Source: Planctomycetaceae bacterium
GTDB lineage: Bacteria; Planctomycetota; Planctomycetia; Pirellulales; Thermoguttaceae
Assembly: GCA_031276415.1 (NCBI GenBank)
Contig: JAISNF010000317.1
Coordinates: 1-7,649, forward strand
Length of the DNA stretch: 7,649 nt
Reading direction: 5' to 3'
The notes beneath the pieces were generated by a model. It did no database searches. It was not told the origin of the DNA and was given only the letters and a program-made list of their open reading frames with translations. Both the position numbers and the translations under genes were made by a program. Position 1 is the stretch's first letter, and each line of letters opens with the position of its first letter. This document shows positions 1 to 5,510 of this stretch, piece after piece.

Positions 1-190
1 CAATATCATCCGCCGATGCAACATAAAATTCTGTACGATTACACGTCGAAAGAAGAACCGCCTCCGTATGGGCGGTTGTGTTGCGCCAAACAGTAAGTGC
101 TTCGGCAATCTGTTTCGGAGAAAACGTCAGATGCTCTCTCAATTCAAGCGATGCCGACCGATGATTTAAACCCACAACTCGGAGATTCAT
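1..190 (-). CDS. hemA: Glutamyl-tRNA reductase, N-terminal part (runs off left edge)
   Basis: Catalyses NADPH-dependent reduction of glutamyl-tRNA(Glu) to glutamate-1-semialdehyde, the first committed step of C5-pathway tetrapyrrole (haem) synthesis in the cytoplasm. Translating the minus strand from the ATG at 190 gives 63 residues beginning MNLRVVGLNHRSASLELRE. It contains the family hallmark LLSTCNRTEFY at residues 46-56. Cys50 in STCNR is the expected catalytic nucleophile that forms the acyl-enzyme thioester. The GLNHRSA segment near the N-terminus is also typical. An in-frame TGA two codons upstream rules out a longer N-terminus, so the start is fixed. The Shine-Dalgarno sequence is weak. 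The NADPH-binding and dimerisation domains lie outside the window. It follows the rpn gene on the same strand after 211 bp. Identity is near certain; completeness of the gene cannot be judged. Confidence 0.95.
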   Translation of the reverse strand, partial: MNLRVVGLNHRSASLELREHLTFSPKQIAEALTVWRNTTAHTEAVLLSTCNRTEFYVASADDI

Positions 191-217
191 CTGTCAATGG
201 AATATTGATTTTTGACA

Positions 218-237
218 ACTAATCATTACTAATCATT
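218..237. repeat. Perfect 10-bp tandem duplication upstream of hemA
   Basis: ACTAATCATT occurs twice in direct succession (218-227 and 228-237), beginning 28 bp upstream of the hemA start codon. This is where a core promoter or operator would lie. It may be a duplicated regulator site or a chance slippage event; nothing else in the sequence decides this. Confidence 0.6.
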
Positions 238-334
238 GGAATTAACCGGCAAGATCATAAAATAGAATCCGTAAACTTCTCACAATCAGTCATCACATTA
301 AACTGAAATGGTAAGCATCTGTAATAATTGCAAC

Positions 335-363
335 AATTAAAATAGTAATTATCTGTTTTAATT
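335..363 (-). other. AT-rich stem-loop between rpn and hemA, possible weak 3' end structure
   Basis: The arms AATTAAAATAG (335-345) and CTGTTTTAATT (353-363) pair around a 7-nt loop. In the minus-strand transcript one position is a C-A mismatch. The structure begins about 40 nt past the rpn stop codon. It is almost entirely A/T and no clear U-tract follows it, so it is at best a weak terminator. The remaining 191-401 sequence is non-coding and holds the hemA leader. Confidence 0.25.
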
Positions 364-401
364 TCGGCTTGCCATTTTTGTTATCGTTTATAAAAATTAT
401 T

Positions 402-1646
402 TCAATGACGTTTCCGTTTTGCCAATTTCAATTTCTTGGAAAATTCTTCAAACGTATCACATTTTGCAGCAAATCGGACAAGTTCCTGAAGAAGGTTTAC
501 CTCTGTAATAGCACAAAGAGAACCACGAACCGTTTCAGAAATTTCACCGAATTTTACATCCAAAATAGAAATAATCGCTTCTATCCGACCTTCTAATTCC
601 CCTTCTGCTCTACCTTCGACTTTACCTTCTACTCTGCCTTCTATTCTGCCTTCTATTCTGCCTCTCGCTTCGCCTCTCGCTTCGCCTTTGGCTTCACCAA
701 TTTTAATACCCTGTTTAATACCTTTTTTAATCCCTTTTTTCAAACCGGCTGCACCGTAACGTTTTGCTAATGGAGACCACATAGTTTTTCCTCCTTTAAA
801 AGTTTTTTGAAGTTGTTGTTTGAATTGCTGTTCACCTTTTTGCGTCAAATGATGATTACTGTCAAAAACATAACTCGCAAAAAGACGGGCAAACTTTCGA
901 CATTCAGGATTATCCGTATAAGGTTTCAACTCTTCCAGCAATTCCTCTTCACACAAAATCTCATCAAGATTTTTACTCATTATCACCTGCATAATTCGTA
1001 ACGAAGCATAAAGTTCCGGCACATTCGGATCATGCGGTAATTCTGTTTTATCCATTGATGATAAATCAAAAATAATTCCTTTTTGTTTGAGAATAAATTC
1101 TTCCGTTCCTTCAATTTTCTCAAATTCATCCGAAAGTTCAACCGAACCGGTATAAACCACTTGACCATGATGAAATATTACCAAAATTATCGGAGAAAGT
1201 TTGAAATTCTTGTTGTAAATTTTCTTCTTTTTCGCAATAGCAATCTCGGCATTGATAATTTGCGTTTCGTAATTAAACAATTGAGACATTGTGTGCGATT
1301 CGTCGTAACTTTTATGTTCGATAATAATATAAATCTTAACATATTTTTGGGAGTTATTTTTGAGCGGAATTTCATAGATCATGTCGGAACGGGCTTCTTT
1401 GAAATTTTCGTCCCGAAAACGCCGAACTGATATTTTTAAGTTGGGAATGTCTAATTGATTTTGCAACGTTATCGGCAATAAAAAAAATAGAAACGTACAA
1501 GCAATCTTTTTGAGTTGAAAAACCATTTCAAAAAAGATATCGTGAGTTACCAATGTTGTTGCAAATTGTTCCTCAATTGGTTTGTCCCAAGTTGGATAAA
1601 ACTCTTGCATTTCTGGAGAAACTACATTTTGATCATTTATAGTCAT
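402..1646 (-). CDS. Rpn family PD-(D/E)XK nuclease-like protein (recombination-promoting nuclease/putative transposase)
   Basis: A 414-residue protein of the Rpn/YhgA-like group. Members of this group studied in E. coli are DNA endonucleases that raise RecA-independent recombination; the role here is unknown. The N-terminal part has the family pattern: HDIFFEMVF at 35-43, a hydrophobic LPITL stretch near 57-61, ARSDMIYEI at 85-93 and IIIEHKSY at 107-114. Asp88, Glu110 and Lys112 fit the PD-(D/E)XK active site (D...ExK), so the nuclease core looks intact. Residues from about 303 to 356 form a G-x-x-x repeat rich in K, E and R (GEARGEARGRIEG), followed by a C-terminal helical region. Such repeats are common at the C-terminus of this family. 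The ATG at 1646 is preceded by a good Shine-Dalgarno (GAGGAAG, 1654-1660). It lies alone between rplI and hemA on the same strand, with non-coding DNA on both sides. That suggests it was inserted into a core neighbourhood, since these genes are often multi-copy and mobile. Confidence 0.88.
   Translation of the reverse strand: MTINDQNVVSPEMQEFYPTWDKPIEEQFATTLVTHDIFFEMVFQLKKIACTFLFFLLPITLQNQLDIPNLKISVRRFRDENFKEARSDMIYEIPLKNNSQKYVKIYIIIEHKSYDESHTMSQLFNYETQIINAEIAIAKKKKIYNKNFKLSPIILVIFHHGQVVYTGSVELSDEFEKIEGTEEFILKQKGIIFDLSSMDKTELPHDPNVPELYASLRIMQVIMSKNLDEILCEEELLEELKPYTDNPECRKFARLFASYVFDSNHHLTQKGEQQFKQQLQKTFKGGKTMWSPLAKRYGAAGLKKGIKKGIKQGIKIGEAKGEARGEARGRIEGRIEGRVEGKVEGRAEGELEGRIEAIISILDVKFGEISETVRGSLCAITEVNLLQELVRFAAKCDTFEEFSKKLKLAKRKRH
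589..744 (-). repeat. Thirteen 12-bp tandem units inside the rpn gene
   Basis: Read on the plus strand, successive 12-bp units begin with CC and mostly read CCTTCTATTCTG-like. They are in frame with the minus-strand gene and encode four residues each (G-x-x-x). Units 637-648 and 649-660 are identical, as are 661-672 and 673-684, which points to recent slippage or duplication. The units diverge towards 744, where they encode KKGIKKGIKQGIKIG. Because the unit is a multiple of three, copy-number change would alter protein length without breaking the frame. Confidence 0.9.
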
Positions 1647-1796
1647 TGTTTATCTTCCTCGTTTTTTTGATAATTATTATTTATATTGTTGCGAAATGAA
1701 AACGGGCTGTTACTTAAAGACTTGAAGAGGCGAATAGATATTGTTATAAATGGTCGATTCTTTTGTGGAATTTATAAGAAAGCAATCTCTCACTAT

Positions 1797-1929
1797 AAAC
1801 GGTTGAAGGAGAATGTTACATAAAAGAAAATAACCGTTATAAATTAATATTTTGTAACCGTTCACAATATTTAAATGAGTTTATCAAATAATAATTGATT
1901 GTAAACGGTTACTATCAATTGAAACGGTT
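1797..1929. repeat. Cluster of five AACGGTT motifs downstream of rplI
   Basis: The 7-mer AACGGTT or its complement AACCGTT occurs at 1798-1804 (+), 1832-1838 (-), 1856-1862 (-), 1904-1910 (+) and 1923-1929 (+), the last abutting the rplI stop codon. Copies 1 and 2 face each other, as do copies 3 and 4, which makes two inverted pairs. The surrounding DNA is very AT-rich and non-coding. The spacing suggests repeated protein-binding sites or foldback structures. Isolated copies also occur elsewhere (528-534, 4944-4950, 6679-6685, 7566-7572), so the motif is not exclusive to this cluster. Confidence 0.6.
1854..1912 (-). other. Stem-loop with 15-bp arms after rplI, possible operon-end structure
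   Basis: GTAACCGTTCACAAT (1854-1868) is the inverted complement of ATTGTAAACGGTTAC (1898-1912) except at one position, which can form a G-U pair in the minus-strand RNA. The loop is 29 nt. The structure starts 18 nt past the rplI stop codon, where an operon terminator is expected. No U-tract follows the stem, so it is not a textbook intrinsic terminator. A 3'-end stabilising hairpin or an operator for the downstream rpn gene are alternatives. Confidence 0.45.
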
Positions 1930-2463
1930 TTATTTCTCAGCGACAGCGGGAACAACCCAAACTTTCAATTCACTTTCGATACCGTGACCGAGATAAATCC
2001 GAACCGTGTACAGAGCCAGTTCCTTAATCGGACCGGAAAGACGAACCTGATCCGGCGTCAACACAATACCTTCACCGCGCAAAGCCTTAACAATTTCGTC
2101 GGGACCAACCGAACCATAAAGATGTCCTTCTTCATTGGCATTGGCTTCGATGGAAACCCGCTTGGTACGAATTTCATCCGCTAAAGATTGCAAACCAACC
2201 AAACGTTTTTTCTGAATCTCTGCCAGTTTGGCTTTATGTTTCTCAATCATCCGTTTGTGATGATCTGTTGCAATCGTTGCCAAACCTTGCGGAATCAAAT
2301 AATTGTTTGCATAACCCGGCTTGACCTCGACAATATCACCTTGTCTCCCAAGCGGATCTATCGTCTGAATCAACAATAATTGAACACCACCACTTTTACC
2401 TTGCGGCAAATGTTTACTTTTCCGGTATTGACAACGGGCTCGTTTGTTTCTAAGAACTGTCAT
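1930..2463 (-). CDS. rplI: Large ribosomal subunit protein bL9
   Basis: A 177-residue bL9, which binds 23S rRNA near the base of the L1 stalk and helps maintain reading-frame fidelity. The N-terminal rRNA-binding domain is clear at about 27-72, with VQLLLIQTIDPLGRQGDIVE and GYANNYLIPQGLA. The connecting helix rich in K and E spans about 68-100. The C-terminal domain follows, with ANANEEGHLYGSVG at 108-120 and ELKVWVVP near the end. Against the usual bL9, which begins at the equivalent of Val27, there is a basic extension of about 25 residues (MTVLRNKRARCQYRKSKHLP); I recall a similar extension in planctomycete bL9. The ATG at 2463 was chosen over an in-frame TTG at 2541, because the extra 26 residues are hydrophobic and unlike the family. 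No strong Shine-Dalgarno precedes the ATG. It is probably the last gene of the rplY-pth-rpsF-ssb-rplI cluster, 209 bp after ssb. Confidence 0.95.
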   Translation of the reverse strand: MTVLRNKRARCQYRKSKHLPQGKSGGVQLLLIQTIDPLGRQGDIVEVKPGYANNYLIPQGLATIATDHHKRMIEKHKAKLAEIQKKRLVGLQSLADEIRTKRVSIEANANEEGHLYGSVGPDEIVKALRGEGIVLTPDQVRLSGPIKELALYTVRIYLGHGIESELKVWVVPAVAEK

Positions 2464-2672
2464 AATTTTCACAAAGGGTTTTATACCTGCAATTAGGAAG
2501 GTATTTTTTATCAAATCTATCAAATACTGTAACCGATACAAGCGTTTGCCTTCGGTTTTTATAAATCACATCACAATTTTGTTGGGCAACGGCGGTTGTT
2601 ATATTTTTTCGTCGCAATTATTTTAGATAATTTCAACCGATTCAACCTTATTCATTACCATTAACAAAATTA
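2464..2672. other. Non-coding ssb-rplI spacer without rpsR
   Basis: In many bacteria rpsR (bS18) lies between ssb and rplI. These 209 bp are AT-rich, and the minus-strand translations show no bS18-like sequence such as the RKKFC-type N-terminus. The spacer is also slightly short for a full bS18 gene. I see no convincing promoter or terminator. bS18 must be encoded elsewhere. Confidence 0.7.
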
Positions 2673-3140
2673 TTAAAACGGAACATCATCACCGGCATCC
2701 GGTGGAATATCATAATCATCGTGAGACGGTGGTTGTTGGGATCGTGAGGAGGAGGAAGAGGAAGAATAAGTTGAAGCCGGTTTGGAATAAGCGGAATCTT
2801 CACTGCGGTTTCCTCCACTACCCAACATGGACATTTTTTCGCCGATAACTTTTAGTTTTGAACGTTTCTGACCATCCGCTTCCCACGTATCGAGTTTCAA
2901 ACGTCCTTCAATCAAAACCGGTGATCCTTTGGTAAGGTATTCGGCGGCGATTTCCGCTGTTCGTCCCCACAGTGTAATATCGACAAACGTAACTTCGTCA
3001 ACCCATTCTCCCGTCATATTTTTTCGCCGGTCATTAACGGCTAAACCAATATCGGTTACAGCGGTTCCCGAAGGAATATGACGTAATTCGGGAGTTCGTG
3101 TCAGATTCCCAAGCAATATGACTCTATTGAAACTTGCCAT
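2673..3140 (-). CDS. ssb: Single-stranded DNA-binding protein SSB
   Basis: Coats single-stranded DNA during replication, recombination and repair and recruits partner enzymes through its acidic tail. The 155 residues begin MASFNRVILLGNLTRTPELR, and the OB fold spans about 1-106, with Trp59 (ITLWGR) and Trp86 (LDTWEADG) in positions typical of aromatic DNA-stacking residues. A flexible linker rich in Ser, Gln and Pro follows, including seven consecutive serines at 126-132. The C-terminus DDYDIPPDAGDDVPF matches the acidic partner-binding tip (consensus DDDIPF), so the protein is full length. The start at 3140 has a good Shine-Dalgarno (GGAG, 8 nt upstream). It is 105 bp downstream of rpsF, an arrangement conserved in many bacteria. 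Confidence 0.97.
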   Translation of the reverse strand: MASFNRVILLGNLTRTPELRHIPSGTAVTDIGLAVNDRRKNMTGEWVDEVTFVDITLWGRTAEIAAEYLTKGSPVLIEGRLKLDTWEADGQKRSKLKVIGEKMSMLGSGGNRSEDSAYSKPASTYSSSSSSSRSQQPPSHDDYDIPPDAGDDVPF

Positions 3141-3245
3141 GAATGATTCTCCAAAAATGAAACAATAATAGAAAACATTTACTATTATACAATTATCAAT
3201 GAAGATTCTATTACCATTACCGGTTCACCTGCGGATGTCTATGTC

Positions 3246-3692
3246 TTAATCTTTAATATCATTAGAATCATCCAAAGTTTCCCCTTCTTCCAAAAAGGCG
3301 GAACCGGCAGGAATTTCGTCTTCTATAACCTGGTCAACTTGTTGTTCTCCGGCGTGGAGATGTCCGGCGCGGGCGTGTTCTACCAATGTCTCAACCAAAC
3401 GCGGATCAACATGCAGAAAAAGAAACCGAATCACGCTTTCGCTCAATTGAAATTGGCGAGTCAATTCCTTAACCTTGAGTGAATCAATCCTTAGATAGGC
3501 GAGCCAATACGTTCCGCGTCGATGTCCTTTAATGGGATAAGCCAATTTTCGTTCATCCCAAAGCCGACTGAGGAGAACTTCTCCGCCGAATTGTTCAATA
3601 ATACGGGTTACCTGACCGGAAACATTGTCCGGATCTTTAGCGTAAAGGTCAGAGTCGAAAATAAACAACCCTTCGTAAACATTCTGTGCCAT
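3246..3692 (-). CDS. rpsF: Small ribosomal subunit protein bS6
   Basis: A component of the 30S platform that binds 16S rRNA together with bS18. The 148 residues show the bS6 ferredoxin-like fold sequence: NVYEGLFIFDS at 4-14, IIEQFGGEV at 31-39, the conserved RLWDERKLAYPIKGHRRGTY at 43-62 and SVIRFLFLHVDP at 86-97. The core ends near residue 100. The remaining 48 or so residues are an acidic tail (EDEIPAG, EEGETLDDSNDIKD) that makes it longer than a typical 95-130 residue bS6. The ATG at 3692 has no recognisable Shine-Dalgarno; MAQNVYEG is a normal family N-terminus. It lies 37 bp after pth and 105 bp before ssb, consistent with one transcript. Confidence 0.96.
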   Translation of the reverse strand: MAQNVYEGLFIFDSDLYAKDPDNVSGQVTRIIEQFGGEVLLSRLWDERKLAYPIKGHRRGTYWLAYLRIDSLKVKELTRQFQLSESVIRFLFLHVDPRLVETLVEHARAGHLHAGEQQVDQVIEDEIPAGSAFLEEGETLDDSNDIKD

Positions 3693-3729
3693 AATTGGGG
3701 TTTTGGTTCGAGTTAAAATCGAGTTTATT

Positions 3730-4302
3730 TTAGTTATATTTATTCATTGCTTCGGTAATACCGAAACGTACCCAACATTCAATTGCGTCCGCTGCCAGTT
3801 TAAGTGTTAAATCCAAATCAATCCGTTCTTTTTCGGTGAAATTCATCAACACATAATCCGCAGCATCCATTTGACCGGGCGGCTGACCAATTCCGATTCG
3901 CAAACGCGGAATCTTTTCCGTTCCCAAAACACGCAACACATCGGCTAAACCTTTTTGTCCTCCGCTGCTGCCTTCAGTACGAAACCGCAGTTTGGTAAAC
4001 GGCAAATTCAAATCATCGCAAACGATCAATACCTCTTCCGTAGGAATTTTATAAAATTTTACGGCTTCTCCGACACTCAAACCGCTTCGGTTCATATAAG
4101 TTGTCGGAGCAAGCAATAAAACGGAATTTCCAAAGTTATCACGAACATCAAGCAAATCAGCATGAAATTTTGTTTTCGGACGGTTTCCTGTTGTGTTAAA
4201 CGAAGACCGTGTTGCTAATTCGGCGAGGACTAAATAACCAATATTATGCCGATTCAAGCGGTATTTGGCACCAGGATTGCCAAGTCCAACAATTAATTTC
4301 AT
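3730..4302 (-). CDS. pth: Peptidyl-tRNA hydrolase
   Basis: Cleaves the ester bond of peptidyl-tRNAs released prematurely from ribosomes, recycling tRNA in the cytoplasm. The 190 residues cover the whole family length. Visible motifs are KLIVGLGNPGAKY at 2-14 (Asn9), RHNIG at 18-22 with the catalytic His19, PTTYMNRSG at 66-74 (Asn71), CDDLNLP at 95-101 (catalytic Asp) and PRLRIGIGQP at 132-141. The loop usually read as GGHNGL is GGQKGL here (114-119), so the Asn that contacts substrate in E. coli Pth is replaced by Lys117. I recall this variant in planctomycete homologues, so it is probably lineage-typical. The start codon overlaps the rplY stop as ATGA (4299-4302), implying translational coupling. 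Confidence 0.96.
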   Translation of the reverse strand: MKLIVGLGNPGAKYRLNRHNIGYLVLAELATRSSFNTTGNRPKTKFHADLLDVRDNFGNSVLLLAPTTYMNRSGLSVGEAVKFYKIPTEEVLIVCDDLNLPFTKLRFRTEGSSGGQKGLADVLRVLGTEKIPRLRIGIGQPPGQMDAADYVLMNFTEKERIDLDLTLKLAADAIECWVRFGITEAMNKYN

Positions 4303-4931
4303 TCTTCTTCCGATTCTTCATCCGTCTTTTTGCGTCCAATAACTTCCGGTTCTTCTTCACCCGATACCGTTTCTTCATCGGAAACTTCAACAGGCAACGA
4401 ACAACTCACAACAATTGTTGTCTCATCAATCAAGGCTTTGGCACCGGCGGGCAATTCCAAATCGCTAACGTGCAAAGTTTGATTAAATTCGAGGTGATTA
4501 ATATTAACATCAATTTTTTCCGGTACGGATGCGGCTTCACATTCTAATTCGATGGAGTGTAAAACATGTTTAACCACACCGCCTTCTTTTGTTCCGGGCG
4601 ATTCTCCGCGTAATTCAAGCGGAATTGTAACATGAATTTTTTCGTGTTCACTCACCCGCGCAAAATCAACATGAAGAATTTGATTGCCCCATGTATTCCA
4701 TTGAACATCTTTAATAAACGCTTTTTCTTTAATATCACCCTGCAATTCGACAAATCTGTTACCGTGACGAACAACCGTATCCAGTTCTTCCGCTGAAAGT
4801 GTCAGACTTTGAACTGCTTGTTTGTGACCATAAAGAACCGCCGGCACATTACCGGTATTGCGTAACCGGCGATTCCGTCGTTTTCCATGCGAATCACGAA
4901 GTTTTACTGTTATTGTGTGAATTTTAGCCAT
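4299..4931 (-). CDS. rplY: Large ribosomal subunit protein bL25, long CTC/TL5 form
   Basis: Binds 5S rRNA in the 50S subunit. Residues about 5-92 form the bL25 RNA-binding domain, with GNVPAVLYG at 27-35, FIKDVQWN at 72-79 and ILHVDFARV at 85-93. Residues about 95-182 form the extra C-terminal beta domain found in the CTC/TL5 form (IPLELRGESPGTKEGGVV; LELECEA-like strand; LPAGAKALIDETTIVV). The tail from 183 on is strongly acidic (SGEEEPEV, DEESEEE). The ATG at 4931 has a Shine-Dalgarno (GGAG about 7 nt upstream). It is the first gene of the rplY-pth-rpsF-ssb-rplI cluster. Its leader faces the repeat-bearing gap shared with tyrS, and an AACCGTT motif lies just upstream of its ribosome binding site (4944-4950). 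Confidence 0.95.
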   Translation of the reverse strand: MAKIHTITVKLRDSHGKRRNRRLRNTGNVPAVLYGHKQAVQSLTLSAEELDTVVRHGNRFVELQGDIKEKAFIKDVQWNTWGNQILHVDFARVSEHEKIHVTIPLELRGESPGTKEGGVVKHVLHSIELECEAASVPEKIDVNINHLEFNQTLHVSDLELPAGAKALIDETTIVVSCSLPVEVSDEETVSGEEEPEVIGRKKTDEESEEE

Positions 4932-5139
4932 TTTTCCGCTCCGAACCGTTTATCTATTGTGTTTATTCAATCCTTAAATTTTGACAAATCAGGATTATGA
5001 CAAAGTTATTAAAAGCCATTAAAATATCAAAAACCTTTGAAAATTTGTAAAGAGATAACATTGTGACCGATTTTTTCTTCTTTTCAAGCCCCCCTTCAGA
5101 AATTTTTCATGTAACTTCTAATAACCGGTTTTTTATTTA

Positions 5140-5166
5140 ACCACAGAGACCACAGAGTTCACAGAA
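5140..5166 (+). repeat. ACCACAGAG-type 9-bp tandem repeat, left copy
   Basis: Three 9-bp units in a row: ACCACAGAG (5140-5148), ACCACAGAG (5149-5157) and the degenerate TTCACAGAA (5158-5166). They are preceded by TTTTATTTA. The same repeat appears in inverted orientation after tyrS (6907-6942). I recall sequences of the form TTAACCACAGAG followed by CACAGAG-like units as dispersed intergenic repeats in various bacteria; their function is not established to my knowledge. Confidence 0.8.
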
Positions 5167-5188
5167 AATAAAAATTTAATTTTATAAA

Positions 5189-5234
5189 GGCAATTTCTAA
5201 AAACGACAAATTTGTTTTATTAACCGCGAGGAAA
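5189..5234 (+). repeat. Left terminal inverted repeat of the foldback element
   Basis: Begins GGCAATTTCTAAAAAC and ends AACCGCGAGGAAA. It differs from the complement of the right arm at repeat positions 6, 17, 22 and 26 only. The mismatches are all in the outer part, so the inner end is the better conserved. Confidence 0.85.
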
Positions 5235-5242
5235 TCTATCAT

Positions 5243-5262
5243 CGGCGGGTTAAAACCTGCCG
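5243..5262. repeat. Hairpin CGGCGGGTT/AACCTGCCG in the foldback element
   Basis: CGGCGGGTT and AACCTGCCG flank a central AA, with one position that pairs as G-U in RNA. It shares the GGGTT..AACC core with the hairpin at 5361-5380, suggesting that the two are related subunits of the element. Confidence 0.75.
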
Positions 5263-5308
5263 CTATTTTGGGAATGCCTTGACGTTGACGCAACAACACC
5301 TGATGTTT

Positions 5309-5335
5309 GGGCAAAATCACCCGATATTTTTGCCC
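5309..5335. repeat. Central hairpin GGGCAAAA/TTTTGCCC in the foldback element
   Basis: Perfect 8-bp arms at 5309-5316 and 5328-5335 enclose an 11-nt loop. It sits close to the midpoint of the element (about 5334), between the two GGTT/AACC hairpins. Confidence 0.65.
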
Positions 5336-5360
5336 CCAATCGGAGGCAATTCCAATGTAA

Positions 5361-5380
5361 CGATGGGTTTTAACCCATCG
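5361..5380. repeat. Hairpin CGATGGGTT/AACCCATCG in the foldback element
   Basis: CGATGGGTT and AACCCATCG are perfect 9-bp inverted complements around TT, making a near-complete palindrome. Palindromes with a GATGGGTT..AACCCATC core resemble dispersed intergenic repeats I have seen in several phyla, but I cannot name a family. Confidence 0.8.
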
Positions 5381-5433
5381 CAATTTCGGCTCATAATTCC
5401 GCATTGCGAAACTCTCCACTATCCACTCTCAAC

Positions 5434-5479
5434 TTTCCTCGCGGTTAATAAAATAAAGTTGTTGTTTTTAGAAGTTGCC
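5434..5479 (-). repeat. Right terminal inverted repeat of the foldback element
   Basis: Begins TTTCCTCGCGGTT and ends AGAAGTTGCC, the inverted counterpart of 5189-5234. It is preceded by the C/T-rich stretch ACTCTCCACTATCCACTCTC. Its outer edge is 25 bp upstream of the TATAAT in front of tyrS. Confidence 0.85.
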
Positions 5480-5504
5480 GACTTTTATTTATTTGGTTTT
5501 TACC

Positions 5505-5510
5505 TATAAT
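5505..5510 (+). promoter_or_regulatory. Candidate -10 element of the tyrS promoter
   Basis: A perfect TATAAT lies 88 bp upstream of the tyrS start codon. No good -35 hexamer is found at the normal 16-18 bp distance (that region reads ACTTTTATT). TTGCCG at 5475-5480, at the tip of the foldback element, is 24 bp away and too far for a standard pairing. The sequence is AT-rich, so a chance match is possible. Confidence 0.35.

Larger units (their letters stand above)
5189..5479. mobile_element. MITE-like foldback element with 46-bp terminal inverted repeats
   Basis: The 291-bp segment is bounded by 46-bp arms at 5189-5234 and 5434-5479, which match as inverted complements at 42 of 46 positions. 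The inner 20 are perfect (TTTTATTAACCGCGAGGAAA and its complement). Inside are three hairpins: 5243-5262, 5309-5335 and 5361-5380. The latter two are perfect stems of 8 and 9 bp, and the first has one G-U-type position. GGAATGCC (5271-5278) and GGCAATTCC (5345-5353) are also near complementary. No plausible protein is encoded: translation through either end gives related peptides (FLAVNK...FLE) only because the ends are inverted copies. No target-site duplication is obvious at the arm edges, so exact boundaries are uncertain. The features fit a non-autonomous transposon or a REP/ERIC-like palindromic element. Confidence 0.72.

Noticed and set aside
589..744. Possible CRISPR-like periodic repeat
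   Set aside because: The 12-bp units are contiguous without spacers, are in frame, and encode a known type of family repeat.
1083..1430. A 115-codon plus-strand open frame inside the rpn gene
   Set aside because: It is antisense to the PD-(D/E)XK core, Phe/Asn-rich and without a family match, so it is treated as a shadow frame.
2464..2541. Longer rplI reading frame starting at a TTG at 2541
   Set aside because: The extra 26 residues are hydrophobic and unlike bL9. The ATG at 2463 gives the basic extension I would expect in this lineage.
4981..5040. TTGATA and TTGTCA hexamers as the rplY promoter on the minus strand
   Set aside because: At 16-18 bp spacing the possible -10 hexamers match only two or three consensus positions, so no call is made.
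5119..5139. AACCGGTT followed by a T-run, as a terminator
   Set aside because: The palindrome has only 4-bp arms and no loop, so it cannot form a stable stem. There is also no upstream gene on that strand needing termination here.
5159..5509. Two small open frames, one on each strand, within the foldback element
   Set aside because: Their similar C-terminal peptides come from the inverted ends being read in both directions. Neither has a ribosome binding site or a recognisable domain.
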